Origin: Terriglobales bacterium
GTDB lineage: Bacteria; Acidobacteriota; Terriglobia; Bryobacterales; Bryobacteraceae
Length of the DNA: 43,505 nt
NCBI GenBank assembly: GCA_021372245.1
Contig: JAJFUV010000009.1
Coordinates: 1 to 43,505, forward strand
Reading direction: 5' to 3'
Under the pieces are notes generated by a model. It made no database searches. It was not told the DNA's origin and saw nothing but the letters and a program-made list of their open reading frames with translations. The position numbers and the translations under genes are program-made. Of the stretch, positions 32,847 to 41,132 are shown in pieces. The stretch's first letter is position 1. Each line of letters starts with the position of its first letter.

Positions 32847-35543
32847 ATGCGCCATCCGATTGCGCTGTTGGTCCTGGCGATGGCTTTCGCACTTTCTGGC
32901 GCGGAAGCTAAGTTCGAGTTCTGGCCCGGAGCGATTTACGACGCCTCCGTGCCTGCTTTCAGCAAAGTCTTAGGCTATGACGCGGGCGAGCGCATCACCA
33001 GTCACGCCGGTATTCTCCAGTACTTCGACGCGCTGTCGGCCGCGGCCGGCAACCGCATCAAGGTGTTCGAATGCGGCCGAAGTTGGGAAGGCCGCAAGCT
33101 GATCTGTGCCGTGGTGGCTTCGGAAAGCAACATGAAGCGCCTGCCGGAGATCCGGGCCGGCATGCGGCGGTTGGCCGACCCACGCGTCACCTCGGACGCG
33201 GAAGCCGCTAAGTTGATCGCAACGCTGCCGGCCACGGCATGGATCGCGGCCGGCGTGCACGGCAACGAGATAAGCTCGTCCGAGGCGGTGATGCTGGCCG
33301 CGTATCATCTGCTCGCCGCCCGCAAGGATCCATCGGTGACGGAAATCCTTGCGAAGACGGTCCTATTTCTCGTGCCTACTCAGAATCCCGACGGCCACGA
33401 CCGCTTCGTGCGGCACTACGAGCAGAACGAGGGTATCGAGCCGGACGTGCATCCGCAATCCGCCGAACACATCGAGCCGTGGCCGGGCGGGCGGGGCAAT
33501 CACTACCTGTTCGACCTCAACCGCGATTGGATCGCGCTGACGCAACCCGAAATCCGCGGCCAGGTGAAAGCGCTGATGGAGTGGCATCCGTTAGTGTTCG
33601 CGGATTTGCACGAGATGGGATCCGATTCCACGTATTACTTCGCGCCGGAAGCCGCTCCATTCAATCCGCTCCTGACCAAGGACCAGGTTGCCGCACTCGA
33701 CTGGTTCGGCAAGAATAATGCGCGCTGGTTCGACAAATTCGGCTTCAGCTACTTTACGCGCGACGTCTTCGACGCCTTTTACCCAGGCTATGGCGCCAGT
33801 TGGCCGTCCTACTACGGCAGCGTCGCCATGACCTATGAGCAGGCTTCGAGCCGCGGGTTGTTGATGCGCCGCACCGATGAGACCACCTTCCGTTTCCGCG
33901 AGACGGTCCAGCACCACTTTGTGGCCGCCTTGGCCACGGCGGAGACGGCCGCGCGCAACCGTGAGAAGCTGTTGCGGAATTTCTACGCCTATTCCAAGAC
34001 CGCGATCGAAGAAGGCCGCAAGGAGAAGGTGCGCACGTACATCCTGCCGCGCCGGGGCGATGTGGCGGCGGTGGACAAACTGGCCGGCCTGCTCGCCGGG
34101 CAAGGCGTGGAGGTGAAGCGCTCCGTGGGCGTGTTGCGGGCGGCGGGCATCGAGTATCCGGCCGCCAGCTACGCGATCGACATGGCACAACCGGCCAGGA
34201 GGCTGGTGCGCACCCTCCTCGATGCGGACGTGAAGATGGACGAAGGCTTCATCAAGGAACAGGAACGCCGGCGCGCCAAGAAACTGCCCGACGAGATTTA
34301 CGACGTCACGGCATGGTCGCTGGCGCTGATGTTCAATGTGGAACTGGTGGCTGCGGCAGGCCCGGCGGAAGCTCAATTCGAGATGGTGGATCCAGGAAAG
34401 CTTCCGGCCGGCCGGCTGACGCATCCCGCCGCGACGCTCGCGTTTCTGGCCCCGTGGGGGAGCGCCGCGCAGGGACGCCTGCTCACCGCGGCGCTGCGCC
34501 AGGGGTTGCGAGTCTGGAGCAGCGACAAACCGTTCGTGTTAACTGGCCGCCGCTATCCGGCAGGCACCCTCATCTTCAAGGTGAAGGAGAACGGGGAACG
34601 TCTGGCGGCCAGGCTGGAGAAGTTGGCTGCTTCGACCGGGGCCGAAATCGCCGGTACGGATTCCGGCTGGGTCGAGGAAGGCGCGGATTTTGGGAGCCGG
34701 CATGTGAATGAACTGCGGCGTCCGACGGTGGCGCTGGCCTGGGACCGTCCGGTATCCTCGACTGCGGCCGGCTGGACGCGCTTCGTGTTAGAGCGGCAGT
34801 ACCACTATCCGGTCACGCCGATTCGCGTGCAGTCCCTGGGAGGTGCGGACCTGGCCAAGGTGCAGGTTCTGATCCTGCCTGACGGTGCCGCGGAAAGTTA
34901 CGCCTCTACTCTCGGTGCGAACGGGATCCGCCGCCTGAAGGAATGGGTCGGGACAGGGGGCACCATTGTCGCCATGGAGGGCGCACTCACGTTCCTGGCC
35001 GATCCCAAGGTGGCACTGCTCGACCTGGCGCGGGAAAACGCTGCGCGCCCGTCCGGGACCGAAAAGAAGACGTCCGAAAAGCCGGCGGAGGCTGGCGCGC
35101 GCATCGACGGCAAAGTGCTCGCCAGTGAGGCGGACTATCAGAAGGCCATTCGCGCGGAAAAAGAAATGCCCGACGCTGTGCCTGGCGTGCTGGTTCGCGC
35201 GCGGCTCGATCCGGACCACTGGATCACCGCCGGCGCGAGCCCCACGGTGAACGCGATGTTCAGTGGGCGCGACATCTTCGCGCCGATGAAGATCGACAAG
35301 GGCGTCAACGCCGCCGTATTCCTCCCGGACGGCAAATTGGTCGCAGGGGGATACCTGTGGCGTGAAAACCGGGAACAACTGGCTTACAAACCGCTCGCGG
35401 TCGTTCAGCGGCAGGGGCGGGGGTACGTGATCGGTTTCACATGCAACCCATGTTTCCGCGCGTATCTGGACGGGATGAACGTACTATTCCTCAACGCCGT
35501 CTTCCGCTCGCCGGCGCACACGCGAACTGCCCCGGGTGAGTAG
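32847..35543 (+). CDS. Exported M14-family zinc carboxypeptidase
   Basis: This 898-aa protein has a signal peptide (MRHPIALLVLAMAFALSGAEA). The M14 catalytic domain (about 40-370) has the zinc motif H138-x2-E141 (GVHGNEISSSE), a third probable ligand H255 (FADLHEMGSDS), substrate-binding TQNPDGHDRF, and E331 as candidate catalytic Glu. The C-terminal half (about 380-890) contains a large beta/alpha region with a glutamine amidotransferase-like stretch (LILPDGAAES, then GGTIVAMEGA). Such long periplasmic M14 proteins are common in Acidobacteriota. There is no ribosome binding site before the ATG; the upstream bases belong to the inverted-repeat cassette. Confidence 0.9.
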   Translation: MRHPIALLVLAMAFALSGAEAKFEFWPGAIYDASVPAFSKVLGYDAGERITSHAGILQYFDALSAAAGNRIKVFECGRSWEGRKLICAVVASESNMKRLPEIRAGMRRLADPRVTSDAEAAKLIATLPATAWIAAGVHGNEISSSEAVMLAAYHLLAARKDPSVTEILAKTVLFLVPTQNPDGHDRFVRHYEQNEGIEPDVHPQSAEHIEPWPGGRGNHYLFDLNRDWIALTQPEIRGQVKALMEWHPLVFADLHEMGSDSTYYFAPEAAPFNPLLTKDQVAALDWFGKNNARWFDKFGFSYFTRDVFDAFYPGYGASWPSYYGSVAMTYEQASSRGLLMRRTDETTFRFRETVQHHFVAALATAETAARNREKLLRNFYAYSKTAIEEGRKEKVRTYILPRRGDVAAVDKLAGLLAGQGVEVKRSVGVLRAAGIEYPAASYAIDMAQPARRLVRTLLDADVKMDEGFIKEQERRRAKKLPDEIYDVTAWSLALMFNVELVAAAGPAEAQFEMVDPGKLPAGRLTHPAATLAFLAPWGSAAQGRLLTAALRQGLRVWSSDKPFVLTGRRYPAGTLIFKVKENGERLAARLEKLAASTGAEIAGTDSGWVEEGADFGSRHVNELRRPTVALAWDRPVSSTAAGWTRFVLERQYHYPVTPIRVQSLGGADLAKVQVLILPDGAAESYASTLGANGIRRLKEWVGTGGTIVAMEGALTFLADPKVALLDLARENAARPSGTEKKTSEKPAEAGARIDGKVLASEADYQKAIRAEKEMPDAVPGVLVRARLDPDHWITAGASPTVNAMFSGRDIFAPMKIDKGVNAAVFLPDGKLVAGGYLWRENREQLAYKPLAVVQRQGRGYVIGFTCNPCFRAYLDGMNVLFLNAVFRSPAHTRTAPGE

Positions 35544-35752
35544 GGTCCACGTTCCGCGGGGAGCCCGCATGAAGTCCGAGCCAGCACGCTCTCTCAGGTA
35601 ATTCCCCTACCTCGCCGGGGAGCTTGCCTTAATCGCTTGTAATCGGGAATAACTTATCCGATTCTGAGGATGTTCGGCCAAGCTGGAGGTGTCATCTGCG
35701 GCGACGGATCGCTTCGCGACTGCCCCCTCGCGCGGGTCTGTATACCGGTGGC

Positions 35753-38140
35753 GTGACCGTGATAGGTCTGTGCGCCCTCGGCTTCTCGCTGGCATCCTGG
35801 AATTCCCAGCGGCCCGACCTCTTCTGCATCTATTTCTACCTCGTGCTGCTTACCACCGGGCTGCGATTCTGCCGTTCGGTAAGCATCGGGGCGATGCCGA
35901 TTCACGTGCTGTTTGTTCTGTTCGGCTTGGGTACCTTCAGCCTGCCGGAAACACTTGTGCTGGCTTGTACGTCGAGTCTGCTGGATCGTGCGGAGGGAGG
36001 CAACCGCACAACCGGTGTGATGCGCATGCTGTTCCACGTGGCGGTTGCGGCACTCGCGATGTCCGCCGCATACGCCGTGTATCATTCGGCGCTAATCGGC
36101 AAAATCCAACTCGATTCTTCGCTTACCATGGTGCTGGCCGCCTCCATGTTTTTCATCGTCCGGGCGCCGTTGCTCGCGGGCGCCACATCGCTCGATGGGG
36201 GCATGCGGTTCGCGAAGATATGGCAGGAAACTCATCTGCAGGCCTATCCATACTATGTTGTGGGACCCGCGGTCGCCGGCATGTTTCTCGTTCCCGGTCT
36301 GGGATTCCGTTGGGAGGGGATGGTTACCGTATTGCCGATGCTCTATCTGCTGCGCCGGTCATACAGCCTGCAGTTGACGCGCCTGCAAACGGAGAAAGAC
36401 CATGCTGAGCAGGTAGCCAGGCTCCACTTGCAGATCGTTGAGGCCTTGGCGGTGGCGGCGGAAGCGAAGGACGAAGTCACGCACAACCATCTGCAGCGTG
36501 TGCAGATTTACGCCATGGATCTGGCCGAGGAACTGCACTTGGGTAAGATCGAGACGGAATCGTTGCGTGCGGCCTCCCTCTTGCACGATATCGGCAAGCT
36601 CGCGGTGCCGGATCACATTCTGGGAAAGCCCGGCAAACTGACACCGGAAGAGTTCGAGCGGGTAAAGACACATTCCATAGTAGGCGCGGAGATCCTTCGG
36701 CATGTAGATTTCCCCTACCCTGTAGCACCCCTGGTTCGGGCCCATCACGAGCGGTGGAACGGCAAGGGATACCCGGACGGTCTGAGAGGCGCTCAGATAC
36801 CGCTCGCCGCCCGTATCCTGGCTGTGGCAGACTGCCTGGATGCGCTGACCTCGGACCGCCAGTACCGGCGCGCGCTGACGCCCGAACAGGCCATTCAATG
36901 GCTGGAGATCGCGAAGGAATCGGGCTTTGACCCGCTCGTGGTTGACGCGCTGAAGCGCCGCTACCCGTACATGCTGAAGAAAGTCCAGCAACTCGGCGAA
37001 GCAGGGAACCAGAAGATTTCCCAGGCAGTCTCCCCGAATATCGCAGTCCCCGGAGCGGGCTATCAACAGTTCGGCAAGGCCCGGGCGGCCACGGCTTCCG
37101 GGGTTTCAGAGAAGTCGGCGCCGCCCATCTGTGCCGTGGAACAGGATATCCTCGCCAGCCTCGAACTCGGCAAGGATCTGCGTGATTCCCTCAGCATGGA
37201 AGAGTCCTTGTCGGTGCTCGCCGAGCGCCTTCGGAGCAAGGTGCCCTATGACAGCATGGCCCTGTACGTTCGCGAGAACGGCCGGCTGGTCCCACGCTAC
37301 GTGAGAGGCGAGAACCGCCGCCTGTTTGAGGCGCTGAATATTAACGAGGGTCAGGGACTCAGCGGTTGGGTGGCGGATAACAATACGCCTATCGTGAACG
37401 GAAACCCGGCGACGGAACCATTCACTCCGAGCACGTCGGAGTGGCCTAATCCCTTGCGCTCGGCTCTGGCGGTGCCGTTGGAGGCGTCCGACGGCATGCT
37501 GGGCGTCCTGTCACTCTATCAGCAGCAGGAAGACGGTTTTACCGAGGAGCACTTACGCATCCTTCAGGGCGTCAGTCCCAACATCTCGGCCATGTTACAG
37601 GGGATGCTGCGGGACCGGGAGCAGAATCCGCGGGTCATGACGGACTATGTTACAGGCCTTCCGAACGCCTGGGCGCTGCTGGCGCAATTGGACAGTGAGC
37701 TGGCACGATCGGCGCGAATGGGTGAGCCGTTCAGTCTCGTGCTCCTTTCGGCCACCTTCTCTGGCAAAACTGAACCCTCCACGCATGAAGATAAGCGCCT
37801 GCAAGGGTTGCGGCTGCTGGCCCAAGTCATGAAAGCACAGGGCCGGCAGTACGATTTCCTGGCGCGGTGGGGCGTTACGAGATTGGTCCTCCTGATGCCA
37901 GGCCTGTCTATGGATGCGGTCGGCTCAAGAAAAGAGCAGTTGGTCGAGGCTGTTTATCAGGCTGTCCAGACCACACTAGATGGAGACACTGCCCGAGTTG
38001 TCGCCGGTGAATCCAGTTACCCGGACGATGGCACGGATGCCAACACGCTACTCGATGTGGCGGAGCGCCGGTTGAGTGAGGACCCGGGTGTTGTAGTCAA
38101 GCCCAGGGTGCTCCACTGGACCACGGCCTTGGCAAGGTAA
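35753..38140 (+). CDS. Membrane HD-GYP phosphodiesterase with GAF and degenerate GGDEF domains
   Basis: This 795-aa protein starts at a GTG; the frame is open upstream and an earlier non-ATG start is possible. About five to six membrane helices (1-205) precede a short coiled coil and an HD-GYP domain: H278-D279 (LLHDIGKLAVPD), HHERWNGKGYPDGL from 331, and ADCLDALTSDRQYR. This predicts cyclic-di-GMP hydrolysis. A GAF domain follows (about 460-615, VPYDSMALYVRENG, then GLSGWVADNNTPIVNG). The C-terminal 170 residues look like a GGDEF fold, but the GGDEF signature is missing (FLARWGVTRLVLLMPG instead), so it is catalytically dead. It probably tunes c-di-GMP in response to a membrane or GAF ligand. 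Confidence 0.9.
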   Translation: MTVIGLCALGFSLASWNSQRPDLFCIYFYLVLLTTGLRFCRSVSIGAMPIHVLFVLFGLGTFSLPETLVLACTSSLLDRAEGGNRTTGVMRMLFHVAVAALAMSAAYAVYHSALIGKIQLDSSLTMVLAASMFFIVRAPLLAGATSLDGGMRFAKIWQETHLQAYPYYVVGPAVAGMFLVPGLGFRWEGMVTVLPMLYLLRRSYSLQLTRLQTEKDHAEQVARLHLQIVEALAVAAEAKDEVTHNHLQRVQIYAMDLAEELHLGKIETESLRAASLLHDIGKLAVPDHILGKPGKLTPEEFERVKTHSIVGAEILRHVDFPYPVAPLVRAHHERWNGKGYPDGLRGAQIPLAARILAVADCLDALTSDRQYRRALTPEQAIQWLEIAKESGFDPLVVDALKRRYPYMLKKVQQLGEAGNQKISQAVSPNIAVPGAGYQQFGKARAATASGVSEKSAPPICAVEQDILASLELGKDLRDSLSMEESLSVLAERLRSKVPYDSMALYVRENGRLVPRYVRGENRRLFEALNINEGQGLSGWVADNNTPIVNGNPATEPFTPSTSEWPNPLRSALAVPLEASDGMLGVLSLYQQQEDGFTEEHLRILQGVSPNISAMLQGMLRDREQNPRVMTDYVTGLPNAWALLAQLDSELARSARMGEPFSLVLLSATFSGKTEPSTHEDKRLQGLRLLAQVMKAQGRQYDFLARWGVTRLVLLMPGLSMDAVGSRKEQLVEAVYQAVQTTLDGDTARVVAGESSYPDDGTDANTLLDVAERRLSEDPGVVVKPRVLHWTTALAR

Positions 38141-38197
38141 TGAAGGGCGAGTCCGGTTCTTAACCGGCTGCCTTCCGCTGCGCTACACTGCTTGAGC

Positions 38198-39196
38198 ATG
38201 GGGAACCTGTTGCCGCTGGCGTCGGCGCTGGGTTTGGGGGTGCTGGCGGGCGCCCGTCTCTATGCAACCGTCCTCGCCCTGGGGCTCCTGATCCGCTTTC
38301 AATGGATGAGTCTCCCTGAGGGCTGGCAGCATGCCGCGGTGCTGGCGGATACGCGCGTTTTGCTGGCAGCCGGCATGGCCTGTGCCATCGAGTTTATCGC
38401 CGACAAGATCGCCTGGGTGGACAGCGCCTGGGACTCTATTCACACTTTCATCCGGCCGATCGGCGCCGCGCTGCTCGCCTCTTCGCTGTTCTCGAACGTG
38501 GATCCGGTCTACCAGGTACTGCTGTTTCTGCTGGCTGGCGGCGTGGCCCTCACCGAACACTCCGCCAAGGCTGCCACGCGGCTGGCGGTCAATCACAGCC
38601 CGGAGCCGTTCAGCAACATCGCCGTGAGTTTGGCGGAGGACGCTTTCGTGGCGGGCGGTCTGTATCTGCTGGTGAAGCATCCGTGGGTGATGGCCGCGAT
38701 CGCGCTCGTTTTGCTGGCGCTGACAGCGTGGCTGACCCCGAAGATCTATCGGTCTCTGCGTGCCGAAGCCGCGGCGTTCGGCGCGTTGCTGCGAAGTTGG
38801 TTCGGGGAGGTGCGCCCACCACAACTCTCACCGGACGAGAAACGCTGGCTCAACGAGAATTGCGCCGGCCAAGAGCCGCGGCGCTTGTTCAGCGTACTCG
38901 CCACGCGCGACTTGAAAGGGTTGCGCAACGTCAGGGGCACGCTCTGCCTGATCGGACAGGAGGCGGTGTTTTTCGGGCGCAAGTGGGGCCGCCTCGTCGC
39001 CCGGCAGACGAAACCTGTGCTGGCCGTCGAAGCCGTGGAGGGACTCATGCTCGATGAAATCGTGCTCGTCGGCGCGGGCGGCCTCCGCCAGCGGTTCGAC
39101 CTGCTTGCGGGCCAAATGGAGGGCGTACAGGAGGAGATGAAGCGCCGGCCGTCGTCCTTGCCCGCGGCCGGCGCCCCGGGAACCGGATCTCACTAG
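38198..39196 (+). CDS. DUF4126-domain membrane protein
   Basis: This 332-aa protein starts at MGNLLPLASALGLGVLAGAR (a TTG two codons earlier is less likely). Residues about 1-190 match the DUF4126 plan with five or six membrane helices and the conserved FIADKIAWVDSAWDSIHTF and VNHSPEPFSN motifs. The C-terminal 130 residues are soluble and Arg-rich (GRKWGRLVARQTKPV). Function is unknown for this family. Convergent with the aquaporin gene, 17 bp apart. Confidence 0.82.
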   Translation: MGNLLPLASALGLGVLAGARLYATVLALGLLIRFQWMSLPEGWQHAAVLADTRVLLAAGMACAIEFIADKIAWVDSAWDSIHTFIRPIGAALLASSLFSNVDPVYQVLLFLLAGGVALTEHSAKAATRLAVNHSPEPFSNIAVSLAEDAFVAGGLYLLVKHPWVMAAIALVLLALTAWLTPKIYRSLRAEAAAFGALLRSWFGEVRPPQLSPDEKRWLNENCAGQEPRRLFSVLATRDLKGLRNVRGTLCLIGQEAVFFGRKWGRLVARQTKPVLAVEAVEGLMLDEIVLVGAGGLRQRFDLLAGQMEGVQEEMKRRPSSLPAAGAPGTGSH

Positions 39197-39213
39197 GTCG
39201 TTTTGAGCCCCAG

Positions 39214-39909
39214 TTACTCTTTCTCAAACAGCAGGTGATAAAGGGAACCCGCGATCACTGCCCCCACGATCGGAGCCAACCAGAACAGCCACAATTGCCC
39301 CAGCGCCCATCCGCCGACAAACACCGCGGGACCCGTGCTGCGAGCCGGGTTTACCGACAGGTTCGTAACGGGGATTCCAATCAGGTGGATCAACGTCAGG
39401 CACAGCCCGATGGCGATCGGCGCAAAGCCCTGCGGCGCCCGCTTGTCGGTAGAGCCCATGATGACCAGCAGGAAAAACAGCGTCAGCACAACCTCAGCCA
39501 CCAGGGCCGCCAGCAGCGAGTAACCGCCCGGAGAATGCGCTCCGTACCCATTGGCGGCGAAGCCCGCGCTGAGGTCGAAACCGGCCTTGCCGCTCGCGAT
39601 GACGAAGAGCACGGCCGCCGCCGCGATGCCCCCCAGAACTTGCGCCACGATGTAAGCGGGCAGTTCTGATGCGGGGAACCTCCCGCCCGCGCATAGACCG
39701 GCCGAGACCGCCGGATTGAGGTGGCAGCCCGAAATGTGGCCGATGGCAAACGCCATGGTCAGCACGGTTAGTCCGAAAGCCAGTGCCACTCCCAGAAAGC
39801 CGATGCCAAGACCCGGAAATGCTGCAGCCAGGACCGCGCTGCCGCATCCGCCGAAGACCAGCCAGAATGTGCCTAAAAACTCCGCTGTAGCACGTTTCGT
39901 CAGACTCAA
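39214..39909 (-). CDS. aqpZ: Aquaporin Z
   Basis: This 231-aa protein has six membrane helices and two NPA half-helices (HLNPAVSAG with N65, and SVNPARSTG near 187). Selectivity-filter residues match AqpZ (Phe in ALAFGLTV, His in LIHLIGIP, Arg in NPARS), so it is a water channel rather than a glycerol facilitator. The N-terminus [19 protein letters not shown] is the typical AqpZ start. GGAGG lies about 7 nt upstream of the ATG. Monocistronic; the upstream 218 bp hold its promoter and that of the divergent gene. Confidence 0.96.
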   Translation of the reverse strand: MSLTKRATAEFLGTFWLVFGGCGSAVLAAAFPGLGIGFLGVALAFGLTVLTMAFAIGHISGCHLNPAVSAGLCAGGRFPASELPAYIVAQVLGGIAAAAVLFVIASGKAGFDLSAGFAANGYGAHSPGGYSLLAALVAEVVLTLFFLLVIMGSTDKRAPQGFAPIAIGLCLTLIHLIGIPVTNLSVNPARSTGPAVFVGGWALGQLWLFWLAPIVGAVIAGSLYHLLFEKE

Positions 39910-40127
39910 CTTGCACCTCCTCCACTAGTAAGATCTCGCCAGGACCTACGGCTCCCATCCTGGGCACCTAGCAGTATACATCCGCAAAACGAGACAAGCC
40001 GCATATTTCAGGTTATTCGCCGCTAGAGCGCTTGCGATGCACGCCTCAGGCGCATAGAGCCTCCGCCGGCGGGAGGCGATATAGTAGGATGTCTTGAATC
40101 GCAATCATACAGGACCAGGAGGACATC

Positions 40128-41120
40128 ATGGACGAAGCAACGCATGGGGCGCCAGGAGCTGAGGACACAGGGAGCCTGCCCTTCTACCACATCGAGGCAA
40201 ACTCGATTCCCGAGGCTTACTATGAGGCGCTGAAGGTGGTCCACTTCCAGGGGCACACCATGCGCACGCAGTACGACCGCCGGGACAGCAACGGCGAGTA
40301 CATCGACCCGCCCGGCAAGGACGCCAGGGTGTCGATCCGGATTCGCGATCCCTTCGCGCAACCTCGGTTTCCGGCGTTGAGCTACTGCGAGCGCGGCAAG
40401 TATATCGCTGAATTCCTGGGCGCGAAGGATCACCTGGTGGTCCCGTACAAGGAACTGCTCCGGCGAGTCCGGCAGAACGAGGAATTCGAGGCCACCGAGT
40501 GGCCGTATTGCTACCACCAGCGCCTGACTGCATACCCACGCTCCGATGGAACCACTATCGATCAATTGGAACTGATCCTGGACAAGCTCGCCAAGGACAA
40601 CATCACCCGGAGAGCGATCGCCACGACCCGGGTACCGGAGATCGACCTATTCATGGCGGCCGACATGCCGTGCTTGGGCGAGGTTCAGTTGCGCGCGATC
40701 GAAGATTCGAGCGGCCGGTTGCTGTTGAACATGCACACCAACTGGCGCAGCCGCGACCTCTACAAGGCTTGGGGCGACAACCTGATCGGCATCACGAATC
40801 TGCAGGCGCGCCTGGCTGCCCGCCTCGCCGAAAAGACCGGCCGCGAGGTGGTGCCGGGTCCCTATAGCGAAGCCATCGGGTCGCTGCACATCTACGGCCA
40901 GGACTACGCGTCCAAGGGCATGAACAAATTCTTCGAGCGCTTCCCCACCTGCGAGTCGTTCGTGAAGCGCGCGCGGACCAGTGAAGCGCTGTGCGACGCA
41001 GAGATCATCCCGCAACTCGAGGACCTGCTCAAGGAGACCACCTGGAGATTTCCCCCGGAAGCGCTCGAATTGATTCGCGGCTTGATCGAAGACTACCGCT
41101 CAGGCCGGTTCATTCCTTAG
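40128..41120 (+). CDS. Thymidylate synthase-like protein
   Basis: This 330-aa protein follows the thymidylate synthase fold in its second half: MPCLGEVQLRAIEDSSGRLL (C182 at the nucleophile position) followed by NMHTNWRSRDLYKAWGDNLI (R207-S208-R209-D210, matching RSxD for dUMP phosphate). The usual PCH is PCL, and the N-terminal folate-binding region and C-terminal tail differ from ThyA. It therefore may act on another pyrimidine nucleotide, as in hydroxymethylases, or lack the usual methyl transfer. AGGAGG precedes the ATG. No folate or nucleotide genes are adjacent. Confidence 0.75.
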   Translation: MDEATHGAPGAEDTGSLPFYHIEANSIPEAYYEALKVVHFQGHTMRTQYDRRDSNGEYIDPPGKDARVSIRIRDPFAQPRFPALSYCERGKYIAEFLGAKDHLVVPYKELLRRVRQNEEFEATEWPYCYHQRLTAYPRSDGTTIDQLELILDKLAKDNITRRAIATTRVPEIDLFMAADMPCLGEVQLRAIEDSSGRLLLNMHTNWRSRDLYKAWGDNLIGITNLQARLAARLAEKTGREVVPGPYSEAIGSLHIYGQDYASKGMNKFFERFPTCESFVKRARTSEALCDAEIIPQLEDLLKETTWRFPPEALELIRGLIEDYRSGRFIP

Positions 41121-41132
41121 GAATCCCGGACT

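Noticed and set aside
38150..38195. tRNA-like segment (reverse strand anticodon-arm-like hairpin ccggtt-ctt-aaccgg)
   Set aside because: The D-stem does not pair and no T-arm or acceptor stem is found, so it is at most a decayed remnant and more likely chance.
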